From positions 760-6,529 of the forward strand of contig DAWL01000023.1 in the NCBI GenBank assembly GCA_002505935.1: DNA of 5,770 nucleotides, written 5' to 3'. The position numbers and the translations under genes were made by a program. The notes beneath the pieces were generated by a model that was not told where the DNA came from, searched no databases, and saw nothing but the letters and a program-made list of their open reading frames with translations. Each line of letters opens with the position of its first letter. The first letter of the stretch is position 1. Of this stretch, positions 1-5,140 are shown piece after piece. The stretch comes from Euryarchaeota archaeon UBA226. GTDB taxonomy: Archaea; Thermoplasmatota; Poseidoniia; Poseidoniales; Poseidoniaceae.

Positions 1-1547
1 CGATATTCGTATGTACTGTTAAGATGGCCATATCTGGCCTCAGAGGTGACGAAATAGTAAGAATTCTCCCTGTAAATTCCATCTGGTACATCGACGATAG
101 CCTCGCCAAAACCATCAGAAACTGTGGTCAAGTAAATCATATTGTCACCCACTTTGAATTCGGTGGGGTTGGCAGGATTATTGACCTGTACAGGATAACT
201 GGACCAATAGATATTGTAAAACTCTCCCTCTGCTCCAACTTGATCCGTCCAAGATACTCGCGTTTTTCCTGCCCCAATATATTCTGCATAGACATTGGTA
301 GGTTCTGCAATCCAGATTCCGAAGGTATCTTCATGAGTCGGTTGAGAGCAAGCCGAGGACGCCAATTCCTGCGAAGTAATACCGTATTCATCCACTATCG
401 AAACGCAATAATGCGAGGTGCCAAGCCTACCTGCAGGCAATGAATAATTGAATTCTCCAACTCCTTCTAATACTGTTGCAACCAACTGAACATCACTTCT
501 CGAGGTGTTATTGAAAGCGCTACCTGCCATCCATACTCGGTAATATTCATCCTCTTCACCTACAACGTCAACCCAATTGATTAGAGTATATCCTAAACCT
601 TGCAGATTTTCCTCACCGACGAAAGTAGCGGTGACTCCTGAGACCGGGTCTGCGGGTACATTATCCTCCTTCACCGGTTCTTCAAGAGTATTCTTTGATA
701 GAATTCTAACATCTTCGTAAGTCTCGTTAACTCCAGTCCAATTCTTGATGATATAGGTCACCGTGTAGTAAATTTCGCGATTGGTGGATGGGGGAATTTC
801 GATGTCTACTTCCTCAACCCCTGCTTGGAGAGTCAATATTGGGTCCTCATCTAACAAAATCATTCCAACGGTGCGATTGACCTTGTATGCGTGCTGATAG
901 ATGTTTATTTCGTACGCATCAGGACCCGTTTCAGGCAACGTGTTGTTGATAATGTTGTAATTTACCCAACTCAATGTGGTTATGCTAGCAGTTGGATCGA
1001 ATTCAGCCTGTAGATAGTAGGGCGATCTTACAGGAGTGGTAACCTCATCGACGGGCTCATATAGCATCGATTCATTCACATTCAATTCTATCACTTCGGT
1101 ACCATTGGCTAATTCTGTAGTTATGGCATAATAGAAACTACCATTCACACCTGGTTCCACTTGATATACAGCCGAATGACTGCCATCTGGCTTGCTACCT
1201 AGACAATTCAAAGGATTGGGAATATCGATTTGATCACAGGCATCAACCGAAGCAATTGGCGTCATTCCCTGAATCATACTTTCATTCATCGGTTGACTGT
1301 GGCGATATACGTGAAAAGTCGCATCCCAGAGATCTTCAGCGTAGTTTGCATCATCAATACTGCGCCAAGTGATTGAGGTTGATTCAGAATTCGAATCATA
1401 GGTTGCTTCGATGTCCTGTGCCTGCAAAGCCCAATCTTCACCAACGTCCGGAAGAGCCGCACTTACACTGCCAAAATGGAGTATTGGAAGCAGCAATAAC
1501 AGCACTAACATCGTGCTGATTAAGCGGCAGCGTGACAGGTCGCGCAT
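1..1547 (-). CDS. Secreted surface protein with four fibronectin-III-like modules (C-terminus outside window)
   Basis: The reading frame is open without a stop from 1547 to the window edge (515 complete codons). The chosen ATG gives a classical signal peptide: basic start (R2, R6, R8), a leucine-rich core at about 13-23 and a likely cut after the S-V-S-A at 27-30. A purine-rich GGGGGATGAG lies directly upstream. An in-frame ATG at 1589 would add 14 residues before the signal and seems less likely. The mature part shows four modules of 100-130 residues, with key Trp at about 61, 194, 325 and 433, each in a pattern of strand, S-W or N-W, acidic turn, then Y-x-I-Y or Y-x-V-W. Modules 3 and 4 align well (WVDVVGEEDEYY against WTDQVGAEGEFY). 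About a dozen N-x-S/T sequons suggest N-glycosylation outside the cell. The mature part has four cysteines (104/115, 381/400), possibly two disulfides. It is probably an adhesin, S-layer-associated or polymer-binding protein; no catalytic motif is visible, and an enzyme domain could lie beyond the edge. Confidence 0.85.
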   Translation of the reverse strand, partial: MRDLSRCRLISTMLVLLLLLPILHFGSVSAALPDVGEDWALQAQDIEATYDSNSESTSITWRSIDDANYAEDLWDATFHVYRHSQPMNESMIQGMTPIASVDACDQIDIPNPLNCLGSKPDGSHSAVYQVEPGVNGSFYYAITTELANGTEVIELNVNESMLYEPVDEVTTPVRSPYYLQAEFDPTASITTLSWVNYNIINNTLPETGPDAYEINIYQHAYKVNRTVGMILLDEDPILTLQAGVEEVDIEIPPSTNREIYYTVTYIIKNWTGVNETYEDVRILSKNTLEEPVKEDNVPADPVSGVTATFVGEENLQGLGYTLINWVDVVGEEDEYYRVWMAGSAFNNTSRSDVQLVATVLEGVGEFNYSLPAGRLGTSHYCVSIVDEYGITSQELASSACSQPTHEDTFGIWIAEPTNVYAEYIGAGKTRVSWTDQVGAEGEFYNIYWSSYPVQVNNPANPTEFKVGDNMIYLTTVSDGFGEAIVDVPDGIYRENSYYFVTSEARYGHLNSTYEY

Positions 1548-1589
1548 CTCATCCCCCGCGATGGGTGTAATTGTCGCGGTTATGAGCAT

Positions 1590-1615
1590 GACGCCAAAGG
1601 CGTCCTTGAGCAAGG
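1590..1615. repeat. Two back-to-back inverted repeats before the surface-protein gene
   Basis: GACGCC-aaa-GGCGTC (1590-1604) is followed directly by CCTTG-ag-CAAGG (1604-1615), the two sharing base 1604. Both could form short hairpins in the 5' leader of the minus-strand surface-protein mRNA, 43-68 bases ahead of the preferred ATG at 1547. No T-run follows on either strand, so a terminator is not supported. Each repeat alone could be chance; the direct tandem placement is what draws attention. Confidence 0.4.
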
Positions 1616-1653
1616 GATTGTTCTAACCCCCCAATTCCTGCAAAACGGCTATT

Positions 1654-1699
1654 TTGTGAGAATGTCGTCGCCATCATTCTTATTTGCACATCCTCACAA
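1654..1699 (-). promoter_or_regulatory. Possible promoter with flanking inverted repeat for the surface-protein gene
   Basis: Read on the minus strand, arms TTGTGAGGATG and CATTCTCACAA (1689-1699 and 1654-1664) match at 10 of 11 positions and enclose 24 bases. That spacer holds a TATA-like TGCAAATAAGAAT (1675-1687). If this is the TATA box, transcription would begin near 1650-1660 and leave a leader of about 100 bases containing the hairpins at 1590-1615. A second TATA-like AAAATAG overlaps the inner arm near 1650-1655. The arrangement resembles a repressor or activator site laid over an archaeal promoter. Function is inference. Confidence 0.35.
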
Positions 1700-1728
1700 T
1701 TAAGACTTAGCAATCTCGGTAATTTTTT

Positions 1729-2463
1729 TCATTCTTCAGAATCTAGCACTTTTTGCTCTAAAGGATCGCTCAAATCCATCTCAGTAATGCGTTTTCGTGC
1801 TTGAACGAAACGCTTGAAGAAAGTCCAAGCGCCACCAATTCCGGAAATCAGTAAAATTGCAGACATGGGATTCAATGCAACGTGACCAAGAGGTTCTGGC
1901 AGATGCCCCCAATCTCCCCAACCAAAGAACACATGAATTGCGGCTAAAATTAAGCCGATTCCTGTGACTGCAAGCCTATCCGCTCTACTGAAACCACCAT
2001 AATCCCTCGAACCTGTGACCGCTTGAGCCTGCGTTCCAAGATATGAGCCAAACATTGTCAACATCGCTGCGGCCCAAGCAAGGGTAGCGGATCCAACCCA
2101 AGCCATGTTGTATCCGATGGCCACCATCCACGTGATATCCAATACTCTATCGAGAGTGTGATCAAGATAATCCCCCCAACGACTGACCCTTCCTGTCTGC
2201 CTAGCCAGCGTACCATCGAAGCCATCGAGTATTGATGCAATACCCAACAACGCGGCTGCACCTAACAACATAATGCCGCCAATTGTATCCTTACCTGCCA
2301 ATAGCATAAACAATGCAGCAGCCAATCCCACAGGTAATGTCATCCAAGTTATTGCCAAAGGAGACATCCAAGAAAGACGCTTGGCCATAGGGATGGTTAC
2401 CTTTTCAGACAAGGCCCTTAGATTCTGTAATGCCATGCACTCACTGTGCCACGCTGTCGCCAT
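1729..2463 (-). CDS. CDP-alcohol phosphatidyltransferase, probably archaetidylinositol-phosphate synthase type
   Basis: This integral membrane enzyme transfers a CDP-activated lipid (in archaea, CDP-archaeol) to an alcohol head group, in the cytoplasmic membrane. The full family signature D-x2-D-G-x2-A-R-x8-G-x3-D-x3-D is intact: D80, D83, G84, A87, R88, G97, D101, D105; these aspartates bind metal and catalyse. About six hydrophobic segments are visible, near 36-56, 60-79, 108-123, 124-142, 164-180 and 196-215, as expected for the family. The 244-residue length is slightly long. An ATG at 2436 (residue 10) starts nearer to where family members usually begin, and neither start has a strong ribosome binding site. 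The gene lies 25 bases behind the kinase on the same strand, so the two are probably co-transcribed. The head group (inositol phosphate, glycerol phosphate or serine) cannot be fixed from sequence alone; inositol phosphate is the guess for a euryarchaeon. Confidence 0.9.
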   Translation of the reverse strand: MATAWHSECMALQNLRALSEKVTIPMAKRLSWMSPLAITWMTLPVGLAAALFMLLAGKDTIGGIMLLGAAALLGIASILDGFDGTLARQTGRVSRWGDYLDHTLDRVLDITWMVAIGYNMAWVGSATLAWAAAMLTMFGSYLGTQAQAVTGSRDYGGFSRADRLAVTGIGLILAAIHVFFGWGDWGHLPEPLGHVALNPMSAILLISGIGGAWTFFKRFVQARKRITEMDLSDPLEQKVLDSEE

Positions 2464-2488
2464 CTACTGTTGACCCTTACGGCTGTAT

Positions 2489-3022
2489 TCACTCCTCAGA
2501 TGCCATTTCATCAAGCCAATCAATGACTTCGTCGAAAGAAATTGACTTGCATCCTCCATCGAACCACTGAACGACGGACTGCGCGCATTCTTCTGGACTG
2601 GAGGAGCCACTATCTCGTTCGAGTACTGGTACCTTGAGTTCCTGCATCTCCAACCAAGGTCCAGACAACATTTCATACTCCACATTGTCTCTGATTTTCT
2701 CCTCAGAATATTCCCGCAAATGCAGCCTTGCATCTATGACCAAAGGATGAGCCCGTAACACCACTACTGCATCGACAGGTAACAAGTGCGAAAGGTGGCC
2801 ATCGATCACCAAACTCTTCGATGGAGGGGATTTCCATGACTCCTGTAGCCTTGCTGCCATCTCATCGATGTCGATCTCTCGGCATCCATCTTCACCGACT
2901 TCTGACAGCAAATTCATTTCCTCGGCTAACCCCTCAAGGCTCATTATCTCAAAATATTCAGCCAACTCTTGAGCGAGCCTAGACTTACCGCTCCCAGGCG
3001 TTCCGGACAAGGCGATACGCAT
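2489..3022 (-). CDS. Fap7/AK6-like adenylate kinase (ribosome-assembly NTPase)
   Basis: This is a P-loop kinase of 177 residues. It starts M-R-I-A-L-S, with Walker A GTPGSGKS at 7-14, as is typical of archaeal AK6 homologues. The V-I-D-G-H-L-S-H-L-L stretch at 72-81 and V-V-V-L-R at 86-90 are family hallmarks. They are followed by the lid-like R99-x3-R103-E-Y and an E-K-I-x-D-N-V-x-Y-E helix at 108-117. Family members convert ATP and AMP to 2 ADP. The eukaryotic Fap7 and archaeal homologues also bind ribosomal protein uS11 (Rps14) and act in late small-subunit maturation. The start at 3022 fits the family; longer forms up to 3127 would add a tail with no family resemblance. No clear Shine-Dalgarno precedes it, so a leaderless mRNA is plausible. 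It is first in a likely operon with the phosphatidyltransferase and divergent from the helical protein at 3156. Confidence 0.9.
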   Translation of the reverse strand: MRIALSGTPGSGKSRLAQELAEYFEIMSLEGLAEEMNLLSEVGEDGCREIDIDEMAARLQESWKSPPSKSLVIDGHLSHLLPVDAVVVLRAHPLVIDARLHLREYSEEKIRDNVEYEMLSGPWLEMQELKVPVLERDSGSSSPEECAQSVVQWFDGGCKSISFDEVIDWLDEMASEE

Positions 3023-3155
3023 CGCTACTTGTGCCGAGTCGGAGGGCTGCATCATGCTGCGCAGATGATTCTGCTTGAATAGCATGTGGACCGAAGTCGG
3101 ACGCAATGCCAACGCCTTCATGTGCAATCACGTCGCGGAAAGAACGAGGCTGACC

Positions 3156-3968
3156 ATGTTCGGGATGAGCGACCCCGCAACCGTGTTGACTCAAATGCGC
3201 AGATATGCATCTGAGGCAAGATTTGAGATGGCTGAAGTGATGGCTAGTGAATTGACTCAAAGGATGATTGCTGACAAGGACCGCGATTTGGTCAAACAAG
3301 ATTTGTTAGTTCAAGGATTGAGGGATTTGGCGAATATCCTTGAAATCAGAGGTAAAGAAAAGGCTGAGAAGTTGAAATTGTCACTGAAAGCCAGTAAGGA
3401 ATTGGCAAAACAACGTTCCAAACTTGCGAAGATGCACCTTGAAGCGTCTGATAGGGAAAGTGCACAAACAGTTTCGGCAAATCGTCCAGATGATGAAGTC
3501 CAAGCGGGAAGAGTTCTGACTCTACTGCGCAAGAAGGGGGCGGCGATGAAGAGATTCGCAAAAGCGAACAAAATGCTGCCAAATCACATCGAGGCCTGCA
3601 CTGAAGCAGTACATACTGAATTCAGCATCAGTGGCAATCTAAAGAAAGGTGCCAAAGTGGTTCAAAGGCTTGTATCTGCAATAACTGCGGCTGGAACCGT
3701 GAATCGTTCTGGGAACAGTTTCCTATTGCTTGCAGATAAACAACGACCTGCAGATGTTTCAGTCCTGATCGAGAAAATGCAACCATGGTGTCAATCTACA
3801 GCGGGACTGGCAGAAGTCCAGAGAACAGCGCTACAGAATATTGTAAACAACCTACAATCTCAAATTCAGCGTATTGAATCAGGAGAGCAAGCCGCCAATG
3901 CTGCACTCTCAGCCGCAGTAGACAAATTGAATCCTACAATGGACTACCATACCTTCTCCGGTTCGTGA
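3156..3968 (+). CDS. Helical protein of unknown function
   Basis: I do not recognise this 270-residue protein. It has no signal peptide, no membrane segment and no P-loop or metal motif. Composition and pattern suggest long, charged alpha helices: about 7-100 is nearly continuous helix or coiled coil rich in Lys, Glu, Ala and Leu, and a hydrophilic break follows at about 100-116. A basic helix lies at 117-140 (L-R-K-K-G), a mixed segment at 145-205, and a Gln/Asn/Ala-rich helix at 218-258, ending in Y-H-T-F-S-G-S. There are two cysteines (C148, C212). The ATG at 3156 is chosen because GAGG lies about 7 bases upstream and residues before it look non-coding. ATG 3165, and earlier ATG or TTG codons back to 3075, are alternatives. 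The gene diverges from the Fap7-like kinase (133 bases between starts, no strong TATA seen) and converges on the initiator tRNA. A cytoplasmic structural or scaffold role is possible, but nothing proves it. Confidence 0.8.
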   Translation: MFGMSDPATVLTQMRRYASEARFEMAEVMASELTQRMIADKDRDLVKQDLLVQGLRDLANILEIRGKEKAEKLKLSLKASKELAKQRSKLAKMHLEASDRESAQTVSANRPDDEVQAGRVLTLLRKKGAAMKRFAKANKMLPNHIEACTEAVHTEFSISGNLKKGAKVVQRLVSAITAAGTVNRSGNSFLLLADKQRPADVSVLIEKMQPWCQSTAGLAEVQRTALQNIVNNLQSQIQRIESGEQAANAALSAAVDKLNPTMDYHTFSGS

Positions 3969-3975
3969 GTCAGAG

Positions 3976-4050
3976 TAGCGAGGGATGGATTTGAACCATC
4001 GATCTCCGGGTTATGAGCCCGACGGGATATCCAGACTACCCCACCTCGCT
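3976..4050 (-). tRNA. Initiator tRNA-Met (CAT anticodon)
   Basis: The minus strand folds into a complete 75-base cloverleaf. The acceptor is AGCGAGG with CCTCGCT plus discriminator A. The anticodon arm is TCGGG-CTCATAA-CCCGG, the variable loop AGATC, and the T arm GATGG-TTCAAAT-CCATC. Three features mark it as the initiator: an A1-U72 first pair (archaeal and eukaryal initiators), three consecutive G-C pairs closing the anticodon loop (G29-G31 with C39-C41), and the T-loop form TTCAAAT. The D stem has three G-C pairs and then a T-T mismatch, and the anticodon stem opens with a U-G wobble. CCA is not encoded, so a CCA-adding enzyme is needed. There is no intron. The 3' end faces the stop codon of the helical gene across 7 bases, and no clear T-run terminator follows. 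Tentative TATA-like bases lie about 25 upstream (TTCAAGTATG, 4071-4080). Confidence 0.95.
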
Positions 4051-4064
4051 GGAGCCAGCGGCTC
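4047..4064 (-). repeat. Overlapping inverted repeats at the 5' leader of the initiator tRNA
   Basis: Two perfect inverted repeats overlap. GAGCC-agc-GGCTC (4052-4064) lies wholly in the leader. CGCTGG-ag-CCAGCG (4047-4060) includes the first four bases of the mature tRNA (A1-G4). In the precursor RNA they are mutually exclusive, and the second would compete with the acceptor stem, which could affect RNase P cleavage. A chance origin is possible because the tRNA end itself supplies the AGCG. Confidence 0.45.
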
Positions 4065-4106
4065 GGTTCCCATACTTGAATCAGTTGGGGGCGCATGAAG
4101 AAGTGC

Positions 4107-4130
4107 TGAATCAATTGATTAAATTCAATT
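4107..4130 (+). promoter_or_regulatory. Palindromic AT-rich site and TATA-like element before the lipoprotein gene
   Basis: AATCAATTGATT (4109-4120) is a perfect 12-base palindrome. It overlaps a second inverted repeat, AATTGA-ttaaat-TCAATT (4113-4130), whose centre TTAAAT looks like an archaeal TATA box. With the usual spacing of about 25 bases, transcription would start near 4148 and leave a leader of about 25 bases before the ATG at 4173. A near copy of the flanking sequence, TGAATCAGTTG, lies at 4077-4087, exactly 30 bases before TGAATCAATTG at 4107-4117. This could be a regulator-binding site; that is inference. Confidence 0.4.
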
Positions 4131-4172
4131 TTCATGGTTGGGTTCATACTACATGTCCCTCTGCGTCACCCC

Positions 4173-5000
4173 ATGGTGAACAAGTTGACAAAGAAGCCAT
4201 TCCTTCTCGGCGTCGTCGCCGTTCTGTTGTTCGCACCCCTCTCAGGATGCCTTGGAGATGACGGAAATGGAGAAGAAAATGAAGGGCCAATAGATCTCGT
4301 GGTGTACTATGAAAACACCTTTGCAACAATTGAGGAGATTCACAACAATGGACAAATGATTTCGAGAGACGGGGCGGAATTTAGTTTTGATTTTCGAGAG
4401 ACTCGTTCTGACGATGGGGATATTGTAACCTTCAGTTTTGACCCAGGGGATGGTACCGATCCAGTTTCCATTGACGCTGCTGAAGAATCGATACTAATCT
4501 ATGAATATCTGAGCCATGGAATCTTCACAGGTGTATTATCAGCAGAAGATGAAGATAACAACACAGCCAGTATGAAAGTGACTCTCAGAGCAGAATACCA
4601 TCTATCTGATACTCAGCCTGAGACTTTCGAACCAGATGACACATCATTCGATTTGACTCCAGATGATGATAGTCTTGAACTACCTGCGCAAATGCGCTTA
4701 ATTTCCACTGTAGATAATACAAATACTGCAATTTTTGGGGACGCTGTGACTGTAACTTGGAGTTTAAAGGATTCAAGTGGAACCGAAATAGCGAGCAAAA
4801 CTGAACCAGGCGTACAAGATGGGCAAAGTGTTACATGGGAGCATCAACAAGTTATTCCAGATCCAGGAATGTGGACACTGGAAATTACTATCGAAGTTCC
4901 AAGTGGAAACGATGAAGCGGTTGATGTGCAGTCAGATCTATGGACATTGTATGAAGAAGATGAGTCAGATCCAAACCCAGAGCCTCCAATTTCACCATAA
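4173..5000 (+). CDS. Membrane-anchored lipoprotein with PKD-like domain
   Basis: The 275-residue protein starts with K4, K7, K8, a hydrophobic stretch at about 10-23 and a lipobox L-S-G-C with Cys26 as the predicted lipid-modified residue. An acidic Gly/Asn/Glu linker (27-38) follows, so the rest should stand outside the membrane. Residues 60-140 match a PKD/Ig-like fold: S-D-D-G-D, F-S-F-D-P-G-D-G (comparable to the usual W-D-F-G-D-G), then an E-Y-x-S-H-G turn and an acidic D-E-D-N-N strand end. A second beta domain spans about 170-262 (V-T-W-S-L-K near 194-199), and the tail is acidic and proline-rich. ATG 4173 is chosen because it places the signal at the N-terminus; ATG 4134 would add 13 residues ahead of it. 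No Shine-Dalgarno is seen, so a short or leaderless mRNA is likely. No enzyme or solute-binding signature is present. A surface adhesion or binding role is inferred. Confidence 0.88.
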   Translation: MVNKLTKKPFLLGVVAVLLFAPLSGCLGDDGNGEENEGPIDLVVYYENTFATIEEIHNNGQMISRDGAEFSFDFRETRSDDGDIVTFSFDPGDGTDPVSIDAAEESILIYEYLSHGIFTGVLSAEDEDNNTASMKVTLRAEYHLSDTQPETFEPDDTSFDLTPDDDSLELPAQMRLISTVDNTNTAIFGDAVTVTWSLKDSSGTEIASKTEPGVQDGQSVTWEHQQVIPDPGMWTLEITIEVPSGNDEAVDVQSDLWTLYEEDESDPNPEPPISP

Positions 5001-5072
5001 ACTGATAGTGAACTGAAAGTGAAGAATGAAGGACTGAAAGGTCCAGCCACGTACTGTACACATTCAGTTTTG

Positions 5073-5140
5073 GCAGCACCCTGCTGCTTCTACTCATATA
5101 GGTTGGATTAACAGGACATTGCACAAGAGGAGATGGAAAC
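5073..5140 (+). promoter_or_regulatory. radA promoter and ribosome binding site with adjoining hairpin
   Basis: A good archaeal TATA element, CATATAGG, lies at 5095-5102. Start of transcription about 25 bases on (near 5121-5125) would give a leader of roughly 18 bases. That leader contains the strong Shine-Dalgarno GAGGAGATGG (5127-5136), four bases before the ATG at 5141. Just upstream of the TATA, GCAGCA-ccc-TGCTGC (5073-5087) is a perfect inverted repeat. It may be an operator next to the BRE position, or a hairpin ending the lipoprotein transcript; the bases after it (TTCT) are only weakly T-rich. The region 5001-5072 repeats the word ACTGA several times but shows no gene. Confidence 0.55.

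Noticed and set aside
24..443. Plus-strand open frame of 139 codons
   Set aside because: It lies antisense to the surface-protein gene, whose frame is open over 1.5 kb with a signal peptide and repeated modules; the plus frame gives no recognisable domain.
1411..1626. Plus-strand open frame of 71 codons
   Set aside because: It covers the signal peptide region and leader of the surface-protein gene on the other strand and has low-complexity, family-free sequence.
1723..1729. Run of seven T on the plus strand as a terminator
   Set aside because: No plus-strand gene ends there. On the minus strand, where transcription runs, it is an A-run at the stop codon of the phosphatidyltransferase.
3075..3155. 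Longer start (TTG 3075 or ATG 3084/3120) for the helical protein
   Set aside because: The added residues do not continue the helical pattern and run through the divergent promoter region; ATG 3156 has a GAGG at a suitable distance.
3311..3582. Minus-strand open frames inside the helical gene
   Set aside because: They are by-products of the Lys/Glu-rich plus-strand gene; no start signal or domain.
3156..3968. ESCRT-III/CdvB-like or Vipp1-like membrane-remodelling protein
   Set aside because: Only the general look of charged helices agrees; I see no family-specific motif, so the name is not justified without a structure comparison.
3976..4050. Elongator tRNA-Met or tRNA-Ile with modified CAT anticodon
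   Set aside because: The A1-U72 pair and three G-C pairs next to the anticodon loop identify the initiator.
3944..4147. Minus-strand open frame of 67 codons
   Set aside because: It runs across the whole tRNA gene; the structured RNA explains this stretch.
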